From contig JAGFNK010000384.1 in assembly GCA_025769875.1 (NCBI GenBank), forward strand, positions 1 through 50,912: a stretch of 50,912 bases of DNA. The letters run 5' to 3'. A program made the translations under genes and the position numbers. Below are positions 42,247 through 50,912 of this stretch, in pieces; the first letter of the stretch is position 1; each line of letters begins with the position of its first letter. Source of the stretch: Russula earlei. Its lineage: Eukaryota; Basidiomycota; Agaricomycetes; Russulales; Russulaceae. Under the pieces are notes generated by a model. The model was not told where the DNA came from. It saw only the letters and a list, made by a program, of their open reading frames with translations, and did no database searches.

Positions 42247-42406
42247 GTGAGTCCCTCACTTTCTGGACAGCTGGATATTTTTTTAAATATGAATATGTTT
42301 TTCAGCCACTCACAACCCTTCAACTTCCTCCCTTCTCAACAATCAACAAGGTATGTTTGCTGTGTTTTAATTATGGCAGTGTTGATGATCCTGTCTCTTT
42401 TATTAG
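42247..42406 (+). other. Leader introns of Rep-helicase gene 2
   Basis: Two introns before the start codon: 42247-42305 (GTGAGT...TTTCAG) and 42351-42406 (GTATGT...TATTAG), flanking a 45-nt untranslated exon. Gene 1 has one leader intron at the matching place (29725-29795). Confidence 0.65.
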
Positions 42407-42414
42407 CCCCTACT

Positions 42415-43155
42415 ATGTCTGGCACTCCTCCCACATCCCCTCAACAATCTCAGGCTGCTGGCACGCCAAGCTGAGCGTGCCAGTCGCACTTTGGGCAGTC
42501 CTGAACAGCGTAGGACACCTGCCAGTGCCTCAACTGCCAGACAACCAGTTCAATTTCAAGGACGAGTATATCAGCACTTACCAGCTAATTTAGCTGCTCA
42601 ATTGGCAGCCCTTCAACCAATGCCTCTTCCACCACAACACCATGGTCGAACTTCTGCCACTTCTCTTCTTGCCCCTCCTCCTGTAAGTCAACTAAGATTG
42701 TCTCAAAATAAGACATTTTAACATATGAGTTGCAGATTATTACAAGGTCACATTCTGCTGCCCCTGGCTCTGGCTCTACCTCTGCTGTTGCTTCTGCTTC
42801 TGTCTATGGATCTGGCTCTGGCTCTGTTTCTACTCCTGATCTTGCCACTAACCCCCCCTTTCCCCTTCCTCTTCCTAATATGCCATATCAGCATTTGCCA
42901 GCTGGCTTGGCTGCACAGATTGCTGCCCTTCCTCCTCTTCCACAGCAAAGAGGACAACCTATTTCTTCTGGCTCATTTATGTCAAGATTTTCTTCTGTCC
43001 CTGTCCCTCCTCCACAGCATGGAGGTAGTCACATTCCTGCCCCTGTAAGTGTTGAGTATGTATTTCTGATTCAGTTTAATGAACTTGCACTTCTCTAGAC
43101 CACTTTGATTCCTTCTGGCCCTCCCTCTATGTTAGGATTTCCTGTGAATCTGGCA

Positions 43156-43232
<77 letters not shown>

Positions 43233-46200
43233 CCCTGCCCCTGCCCCTGCCCCTCCCACTCCTTCCCCTCCTTCTTCCCCTGTTCCTTCTCCACCTCCTT
43301 CTCCATCCTCTGCTCCTCCAAGCCCTCTTCCTTATCCTCACGCCCAAGTTTATCCAGAAGATCCCTTGCCTGTAAGTTTCTATTCTTTAAAGGAAACATA
43401 TATACCTTAATATATATTATAGCAACCTCAGCTGCCACCCCCTCAAGCCATGCCAATGGCACGACAGTCCTTTTGATCCTACATGGGCCATTCATGATCT
43501 TAAGGACTTGACCATCCAATGCTCTTTCTGCAAGGCACTCCATTGGCTAGATGAGCGCCTTACCAACTCATCTAAAAGGACCCCCAAGTTTGGCATGTGT
43601 TGCTTGAGTGGCAAGATTGCCCTTCCTGCTCTTCATCCATGTCCCCCTGAGCTTTACAACCTCCTCACTGGCCAAGATCCCACTTCTAAAGCATTTCGCC
43701 TTCATATTCTCTCTTATAATAATGCTTTGGCCTTTACCTCAGTGGGAAGACAAGTGGATCATTCTGTTAATCAAGGACAAGGGCCTTGGGTCTTTAAGCT
43801 TCATGGGGAGCTCATTCACAGAATTGGGTCTCTTTTGCCACCAGAGGGACCTGATGCTGCTGCCCCTTCTTATGCTCAACTCTACATTTATGACCCTGAC
43901 CAGGCCCTCAATATGCGCATGGCCCATCCTGCCAACTCTCACTTGCATCAGAACACCATGCAAACTCTTCAGGACATGCTCTATCGCTCTCATGCTGCAG
44001 TCCAGAAGTTCAAGCAGGCTTATGAGTTGACTCACCACCTTCCTAGAGAGCAAGACTGCACTCTCTCACTTCACTTTGATGCTGCATGTGATAGGCATCG
44101 CTATAATGCCCCTGATGCTGCCATCAATGAGATTGCAGCCATTATTCCAGGTGATGGGGATGAGCCTAGGCATTCACAAGATATCATCTTACACCTTAGG
44201 GAGGGCCCTCTACAGCGCATCTCTGATACCCATCCTTTCTACCCCTCACTCAGATATGTCTTGCTTTTTCCCACTGGCCAGTTAGGATGGTTCCCAAACA
44301 TCCCTTATCAAAATGTCCAAGGTGGCCCTGCTCAGAGGAAGTGTGTTTCCTTGGCTCAATTTCATCGCTATCGCCTTCATATTCGCCCTCATCTCTCTGA
44401 CTCTCATCACATCTTCCTCTCTGGCAAACTCTTTCAAGTGTATGCCTGTGAGGCATGGGCAGTTGCAGAGCAGTATCGCCTTAACTTCATCAGGATGAAT
44501 CAAAACAAGCTCAGGGTGGAGATCTATAAGGGTCTGGCAGATGCTGTTGCTGCCAATGTTGATGTTGACAGGGACCAACTAGGCAAGAGATTCATCCTTC
44601 CCTCCAGCTTCTCTGGCAGCACCAGAAACATGCAGCAGCATCTCCAAGATGCCTTGGCCATCAACCGCTTCTATGGTGGGGGTGACCTCTTCATCACCAT
44701 GACTGCCAATCCCTCTTGGCCTGAGGTTCACTCTGCTCTCCTCCCTGGGCAGACTGCCAATGAGCGCCCTGACTTGGTGGTCAGAGTCTTTCATGCCAAG
44801 CTCAGGTCCCTCATCAATGACATCAAGGCTGGCTTGCTGGGTGATTGGGCAGCTCACCTTTACACCATAGAGTTTCAGAAGAGGGGCCTCCCCCATGCCC
44901 ACATCATTGTCTTCCTTCAGCCCCACTCCAAGTTGCGCACCCCTGACCAGATTGACAGTCTCATGTCTTCTGAGTTCCCAGAAGACAATCCTGAGCTGCT
45001 TGAACTCATCAAGAAGTTCATGGTTCACAGGCCCTGTGGCAACCAGAACAGGAATTCCCCTTGCATGGTGAATGGCTCATGTTCCAAGGGTTTTCCTAAG
45101 CCCTTTAGGGAGGAGACTTCTGTGACTGAGGACTCTTATGCGCGCACCAGGAGGAGGGACACTGGCCATGCTCATCTCATTGGTGGCAAGGAGATCACAA
45201 ACCAATGGGTGGTCTGTCATTCCCCTTTTCTCATCTGGAAGTACAGGTGTCACATCAATGTGGAGTCTGTTGCCTCTGTCAAGGCTCTCAAGTATATCTA
45301 CAAGTATGTCTACAAGGGCCATGACAGGACCACTATGCAGTTTGGCAGGTGCATGGATGAGGTCAAGCTCTACTTGGATGCAAGATATGTCAGCAGCTGT
45401 GAGGCAGTGTGGAGACTCTTTCTCTTTGAGCTGCAGGAGCAGGTTCCCAATGTGGTGCGCCTCCAGGTCCATCTTCCTGATCAGCACAGTGTTGTCTACA
45501 ATCCTCAAGTTCTTGAGGAAGTCCCAAATAAGCCCACCACACTCACTGGATGGTTTGAGGCCAATGCTGCTGCTCCAGAGGGCTCTGACATTCTGGATCT
45601 TCTCTACCAAGATTATCCCTCCAAGATGGTCTGGAACAAAAGCACTCATAGGTGGACTCCAAGGGACAGGGGCTTTGCTATTGGGAGGATGTTCCATGCT
45701 CACCCTACTTCTGGAGAGCGCTTCTACCTGCGCCTCCTTCTCACCTCTGTCAAGGGTGCAACCTCCTTTGAACACCTTTGCTCATTTGAAGGCACTCTCT
45801 ATCCCTCTTTCAGAGAGGCTTGCATTGCAAGAGGTCTTCTAGAAGATGATCAAGAGTGGCAGCAATGCTTGGAGGAAGCCAGTCATATGTGCACAGGTGC
45901 TCAGCTGCGCCACCTCTTTGTCACCATCCTCAAGGACTGCATCCCTTCTCAACCTAGGGCACTTTGGGACAGATTCTCTGCATCTATCTGTGATGACCTC
46001 AAGCACAAGCTCCAGCATCATCTCAACATCCCAGAGCCAACTGATGAACAGGTGAAGGACTATGGCCTCTATCTCATTGACCTCCTCCTCTCCCACTCTG
46101 CCAAGAGACTTCAGGATTGGCCAACCATGCCTCAGTTTGTTGAGAACTGGGGGGCCATTGCAGGGAATCCCCTCATTCAGGAGCAGCACCAGTATGATCT

Positions 46201-47633
46201 AGAGGAACAGGCTGTTCTTGCAGCTGAGTCTATTGACAAACTTAATATTGACCAGCAGACTGCTTTTGTGGGGATCACCTCTGCTGTCCTCAACAAGACA
46301 GGGGAGATCTTCTTTCTTCATGGCCCTGGGGGTACTGGCAAGACTTATCTCTACAACACCCTCTGCTACCATCTGCGCTCTCAACACAAGATTGTGCTCT
46401 GTGTTGCTTCCTCTGGCATTGCTGCACTCCTTCTCAAGGGAGGGCGCACTGCACACTCCTGTTTCAAGATCCCCATTCCCTCCCATGAGTCCACTGTCTG
46501 CAACATCCCCAAAAACTCACACTTAGCAGACCTGATTCGCATTACTGACTTGGTCATTTGGGATGAGGCTCCCATGCAGCACAGGCATGTGATGGAGACA
46601 GTGGACAGGTCATTCCAGGACATCTGTGGCTCTGACAAGCCCTTTGGTGGACTTACCTTTGTCTTTGGTGGTGACTTTCAGCAGATCCTTCCTGTCATTG
46701 TGCAAGGATCAAGGCCTCAGATAGTAGGTGCCTGCCTACAGCGCTCCCCCCCTCTGGAGATCCATCAAAGTGCTTCATCTCCACCAAAATATGCGCCTCA
46801 ACACTGGCATTCAAGCTGAGGCCAACTTTGCACAGTGGCAACTGGAGGTTGGAAAAGGCAGGCACACTGATCCAAACTCTATCATCCATCTTCCCCCCTA
46901 TATGAAGTGCAGGGACAACACAGTTTCCTCTCTGATTGACAGCATCTACCCTGGCCTTGACACTGGCAACCCTTCTTCCCAGTTCTTTGCAGAGCGCGCC
47001 ATCCTTTCTAGCCTTAACACTGATGTGGACAGCATCAACAAGGAGGTGCTTAGGAGGTTCCCAGGGAGAGGACAGGTGTTTCAGAGTGCAGACAGCATTC
47101 CCACTTCTGAGCAGAGTGGGGATGCTGATGTGATGCTGAACTATCCAGTGGAGTACCTGAACTCTATCAACTGCTCTGGACTTCCTCTTGCCAAGCTAGA
47201 GCTCAAGGTGGGTTGTCCTGTGATGGTGCTGAGGAACTTGGATGCCAGGCATGGTGTCTGCAATGGGAGCAGAGGGATCTTGAGGAGGTCTAGCAACAGG
47301 GTGCTAGAAGTTGAGCTGATAACAGGGGAGCATGCAAGGGAGAAGGTCTTCATCCCAAGGATCCCTTGCCAACCAACAGAGGATCAAGTTGCATTCAAGT
47401 TCACAAGGAGGCAATTCCCTGTGAGGGCATGCTTTGCCATGACCATCAACAAGTCACAAGGGCAAACACTGAAACATGTTGGGTTGGATTTAAGAAAGCC
47501 AGTCTTCACACATGGGCAATTTTATGTTGGGGTGTCAAGGGTGACCTCTGTTTCCAACATCAAGGTGATTTGGGAGGAAGAGAAGAGGGAGGCTTCCACT
47601 GAGAATATAGTATATAGTGAAGTGTTACTATAA
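42415..47633 (+). pseudogene. Helitron Rep-helicase gene 2 (four coding exons, three frameshifts)
   Basis: Same structure as gene 1: exons 42415-42682, 42736-43044, 43099-43371 and 43423-47633, with introns of 51-54 nt and phase-0 joins. Leader exon 1 has YQHLPANLAAQLAALQP. Exon 4 has the HUH motif HAH at 44894-44902, KYIYKYVYKGHDRT (about 45290-45330), GPGGTGKT at 46322-46345, VIWDEAPMQHRH and NKSQGQTLKHVGLDL. Three single-base gains relative to gene 1 break it: near 42470 in exon 1, at 43461-43467 at the start of exon 4, and a seventh C near 46746-46752. The two proteins are highly similar throughout Rep and helicase. Restored length would be about 1,685 residues; as it stands it encodes only fragments. 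Confidence 0.9.
43153..43254 (+). repeat. GCTCCT/GCCCCT repeat coding for Ala-Pro
   Basis: Twelve GCTCCT units (43159-43230) then GCCCCT units, in leader exon 3 of gene 2, giving about 17 Ala-Pro pairs. Gene 1 has only a few at the same place. On the minus strand it shows as an open Glu-Gln repeat, a shadow. Confidence 0.95.
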
Positions 47634-47819
47634 CAAGATGTGTGTTCAGTGTATGTATTGTTTGTTCTGCTTTACCATGTAAAAGATTATACATAGTGAT
47701 GAGTTGATTACTTTCTGTTTAAGCAAAAAAGGGATTATGCAAAGAGGCTTTAAACAAAAAAGGATCACACCCGAGTGATTACACCCGGGCGACGGTGGGG
47801 GTTCGGGGGTGCAGCCCCT

Positions 47820-47964
47820 GACAAGTTTTAATTTCATGCCTAAGGCATGGCTTGCAAGCTGCTACGAAGTGCCGGAGGATGGTTTGCGAGCTTGCTCGCA
47901 AGCCATGCTGTAGGCACGAAGTGCAGCTTGCAAGCCATGCCATAGGCATGAAATTAAACTTGTC
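47820..47964. repeat. 145-bp palindromic element at the 3' end of unit 3
   Basis: Left end GACAAGTTTTAATTTCATGC and right end GCATGAAATTAAACTTGTC pair over about 43 bp with one indel and one mismatch. A second inner hairpin TTGCGAGC-TT-GCTCGCAA lies at about 47884-47901. It occupies the place where units 1 and 2 have the paired hairpin and is followed by the same AACTAATTAAAA block. It could be a MITE inserted at the end or a divergent Helitron 3' structure. The bases 47634-47819 are AT-rich 3' flank ending in a GC-rich CGACGGTGGGGGTTCGGGGG. Confidence 0.8.
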
Positions 47965-48407
47965 AACTAATTAAAAATGAGAACAGAGAGTCAGGGTCTG
48001 CCCCGAGCTGCCTCCATTTGGACGCTTTCGCTTACCAAGAATTCCCTTAAATGGATTCTTAAATTTACTAAGCAATGAAAAACTTTTTTCACCTGTCGCG
48101 TCTTCGTTTTACTGTACGCGCGTTCGTTTTTTCTTTTGCCACGTTCGTTTTTCTTTCTGCCGTCGTTCTTCCTTCCCCCTCTTTCCCCTCCTATCCTTCC
48201 CACTCTTCCTTCCCCAAGGTCCCAGTTCAACACTCTCAAGCCGCCGATTTCACTCAAAATCTCACTGGCCTCATTGGAGTTTTCCCGCGAGCTGTCGTTT
48301 CGTTTTCACGCGCTCTCTCTCATACTCTCCCTCTCCTTCCTACCAAACAGCTTCTTCCTGGCTCTCAAGCTGCTTCCCCACTCCCATCTCCTGTGTCACT
48401 GCATTGG

Positions 48408-48730
48408 TGACGATGACGACGACTCGGGCATGGCCATAGTGCCCTCGCGACGGCCACGAATCGTGAGCGTGGCCCATGGCCACTGTGACGATCTGGCCGC
48501 CGTGATGGTGGTGTGCTCATGGCCGTGACGACGGCACGTTTGCCTGGCGAAGCACTCCTCCCACTGGCTCCCATTCCCCTCCACTGGCGACGATGACGAC
48601 GACTCGGGCATGGCCATGGCGACCTCGCGACGGCCACGAATCGTGAGCATGGCCCATGGCCACTGTGACGATCCGGCCGCCGTGACGGCGACGTGCCCAT
48701 GGCCGTGACGACGGCAGGCGACGCTTTCTC
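48408..48730 (+). repeat. Two-copy 180-bp subrepeat in unit 4
   Basis: CGATGACGACGACTCGGGCA at 48411 and 48591 starts two copies; both have the frame GDDDDDSGMA and RRPRIVS followed by CDDLAAV. Confidence 0.85.
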
Positions 48731-48863
48731 TTGCTTGCTCTCCCATCCTCTCGAATTGCTTTGCACCTCAATGCCCTCTCCTTTGCCACCTCTCCGGCAC
48801 GCGCGACGACTCAGCCAAGACCACAAGAACACCCAGTGGCCACAAATGCCAATCGCGAATCCG

Positions 48864-49260
48864 GTGCGCGGTTCATGATCTTTTTTTTTTTTTTTTTATG
48901 TCTATTTACCGTCTCATTCTGCCCCTTTTCTAACCCTTTCTCACGTTCACAGCATGGCCAGCATTACGGCGATGACACAGCGATCAAGAGCGACCGCGTT
49001 TCGTGCGTTCTCGCCCTTTCCTTTGTTTTTCACTCTGCCTCCTCAGCTCAGCTCTACTTTGCCCATGGATCTCAATACCCTCTGCCCTGTTAGCGACCCC
49101 AAGCCAACACCACAAGAGCACCCGATGGCCATGGAAGCAATTCCGCGCAATCGCGAACCCCGTACGCTTTTTCTTTTCTTTTCTTTTTTCTTTTTTTTGT
49201 TCTAACCGGTTCTCAGCAACAGCATGACCAGGACCGCGGTGATGACGCAGCCGTCGAGAA
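48864..49260 (+). other. Exon/intron-like cassette array in unit 4
   Basis: Pseudo-introns 48864-48952 (GTGCGC...TTCACAG, with CTAACC) and 49162-49216 (GTACGC...TTCTCAG, with CTAACC). Cores at 48967-48988 and 49238-49258. The region 49261-49577 continues in the same style (a Pro/Ser-rich open stretch) with no gene recognised. Confidence 0.5.
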
Positions 49261-49577
49261 GGGTGTTTTTTGCTGACCGGATCAACGGACACACGCCCAT
49301 CCCCTTATCCCACTAACACCGACCCCATCCAGCTCGACCGCCACTCCAGTGACGCACGGCGCAGCCCCACGCGCCCCTCTCGCTCTCAGCAGCGCAGCCC
49401 CGCCGCGAGCGCAACGAGACAAGCACCTCGGCAGAGGACTCATTCCCTCGCGCATCCACTTCCCTTCACCCGGTACGTCTTCCTTTTGCTCTCATTGCTC
49501 TTCCTGACCTCTCTTCACAGTGACACACATGGCATGGATGCAGCGATGACGCTGCCCCCCTCCCTCCCGAATTCAGT

Positions 49578-50912
49578 GGAATTACGAACCCGGTGCGCTT
49601 TTTTTTTTCACTTTTTCACGTGCTCTCTCTCATCCTCTCATTCCCACTACACGGTTTCCTGTTGGGCTTCAAGGCGATGTGCTTATGGTCCTCACGGCAG
49701 CGCTCTCCCACCCCTGGCACCCATTCCCCTGCAATGGCGACCATGACGACTCGGCCGTAGATTGACGACCTCGCGATGGCCACGACCGCGTGCGTTTTTT
49801 CGTTTTCATTTTTTGATCTTTTCTTGCCAGTTTACGAGCGCGCGCGCGTTCCTCCCCCTCCCCTCTGCTCCGGTTGACCCACGCCGCCAAAAGGGCCTCC
49901 TGTGAGCGACGGGTCAACGCATCGCATGGACGCGGCCATTTGCACGCCAAAATGGGCCGTTCTCACCGCTTTCAAATCCCTCGCGCGGCCCTGGCCAACG
50001 ACGGTGGGGTGTGCATGAACCCCGAATGGCACACAACTGTGCTTCCCGCGTGCGCGACATTCTCGCGTTCTCGCGCGTTAGGGGTCGCGCGACCACGACG
50101 CATTCCGCATCCCTGTCCTGTCCTGTCCTCCGTCCTCCCCCTCCTCCCATCTCCTCTACCCAACTCCAGTGCGCGCGATGCGTTTTCGTTTCGCGGGCTC
50201 GGTGCATTTTTTAAAATTTCTCCTCATTTGCTGCAAAACGCGAGGACGGCACCACAGTGGCCTGTACGCGTTTCCTTTTTTTTTTTTTTTTTTTCCTTCT
50301 CGATTCACTCTCGATTTCTAACCTGTCATAGTAACAGCACGGCCAGGTCCGCAACAATAATACCACCATCAAGCTCGGCCTCAAATGACAAGTCACTCGA
50401 ATGTTCAACGATCTGCGATTATTGCGCTTGACCTGTTCCAGCTGGCTTTCTTTTCCCCGTGCGTGCGTTTTTCCTTTTCTTTCCTGTTTCAGTTTTCTAA
50501 ATACCCTCTTCCCTATCCTTAGTTTTTCAGCCTCCTTCGACACGCGACCGGCCAATTCCCACCCCCCGAGACCCTGATGGCACGTGACGGTTTCCCCGCG
50601 CTTGCGATGTCACGTCGAGTTGTGTTTTCTTGGCCAGCTCTCAGCCCATTTCCTTCACTAATGTGGATGTATCACACCAAATGCAATCCAGTTGTCTATG
50701 TAACTTTCAGTGAATATATGATTTCATAATTATTTTTATTTTCCACTGATAAATGAGTTGATCTATATCCAGTTTAACTGGGCTGAGCTGTAGCACTATG
50801 GTTGGTTGAGTGATTAACATCAAGCACAGTTGACTTGGTCATATGATGAATTGCTGTCTTTGATAGGATCATGGTAAGAGCTCAGTTTTTGGTTGGTTGA
50901 GATTTTGTGTAT
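49578..50912 (+). repeat. 1.5-kb duplicated segment, copy 2
   Basis: Second copy of 37270-38800, cut by the window end. It includes the array core at 50353-50374 and the TA-rich stretch with GGTTGGTTGAGTGATTAACA also found at 38531. Confidence 0.9.

Larger units (their letters stand above)
38990..47964 (+). mobile_element. Helitron-like unit 3 (autonomous type)
   Basis: Same 5' block as unit 2 (from 39006), subrepeats (39436-39750), an exon/intron-like array (39896-41000), a GC-rich open region (41386-41860), a Rep-helicase gene (42415-47633) and a palindromic 3' end (47820-47964). It is clearly related to unit 1 through the gene and to unit 2 through the 5' part, so autonomous and non-autonomous units share the same noncoding modules. 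Confidence 0.6.
47965..50912 (+). mobile_element. Helitron-like unit 4 (no transposase, runs off the window)
   Basis: Begins with the shared 5' block (47965), then subrepeats at period 180 (48408-48730), an exon/intron-like array (48864-49260), and the second copy of the duplicated segment of unit 2 (49578-50912). The order of modules is the same as in unit 2, about 0.7 kb shorter. Its 3' hairpin would lie beyond 50912. Confidence 0.55.

Noticed and set aside
43127..43543. A Glu-Gln repeat protein on the minus strand
   Set aside because: Antisense of the Ala-Pro microsatellite in a leader exon of gene 2.

Overview
The window looks like a transposon-packed block of a filamentous basidiomycete genome, most likely an Agaricomycete (mushroom relative). 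This rests on short introns (about 50-70 nt, GT...CTRAY...AG), Ty3/Gypsy families with chromodomains, a Mutator-like (MULE) relic with its introns, and PIF1-type Helitrons. I found no ordinary housekeeping gene, tRNA, rRNA or CRISPR array. The only plausible host genes are a small secreted-protein gene at 26499-27050 (minus strand, 3' end truncated) and a Nudix-hydrolase exon fragment at about 8717-8944.

Left part, 1-9948. (a) A 5'-truncated, badly decayed chromodomain Gypsy element lies at 1-5019: RT, RNase H, integrase, chromodomain, a zinc-finger-bearing 3' extension, and a 610-bp 3' LTR. (b) A decayed MULE transposase follows at 5083-6896 on the minus strand. (c) A noncoding block holds four copies of a ~154-bp tandem repeat (about 7030-7600). 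(d) An 830-bp inverted repeat (7887-8716 and 9120-9948) encloses the Nudix fragment.

Middle part, 9949-27185: a three-level nest of retrotransposons. A minus-strand Gypsy element runs from its left LTR (9949-11074) through pol and gag to its right LTR (18253-18799 plus 26201-26513). A 557-bp solo LTR (14041-14597, target duplication TAAAG) sits inside its RT domain. A complete 7,396-bp plus-strand chromovirus (18800-26195, target duplication CTATG) sits inside its right LTR. The chromovirus is almost intact: 494-bp LTRs, gag, a probable -1 frameshift, pol, chromodomain and a C-terminal zinc module. Its first internal bases appear to be a self-priming site complementary to the predicted 5' end of its own RNA, and it seems to have a second, central polypurine tract. 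The two LTRs differ at 15 positions; all are transitions and all fall in CpG. The nonsense codons and the lost catalytic residues of the Gypsy elements are mostly CpG-to-TpG/CpA changes as well, so methylation-linked deamination is the likely cause of decay.

Right part, 27453-50912: a head-to-tail series of Helitron-like units, bounded by paired hairpins (27453-27483, 34998-35028, 38959-38989) or a 145-bp palindrome (47820-47964). Units 1 and 3 each carry a multi-exon Rep-helicase gene (29805-34889 and 42415-47633). Each gene has proline-, serine- and glycine-rich leader exons joined by phase-0 introns, and each is broken by one to three single-base indels. Units 2 and 4 have no transposase. 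They, and the 5' parts of units 1 and 3, are filled with CpG-rich repeats that look like serial exon/intron cassettes (GTGCG... pyrimidine tract, CTAACC, CACAG) around a recurring core reading H-G-D-D-x-A-V-K. I cannot assign that array to any described family; it is the least explained structure here.

No database or alignment tool was used. Family assignments rest on motifs recognised by eye, and repeat comparisons were made by reading copies against each other.
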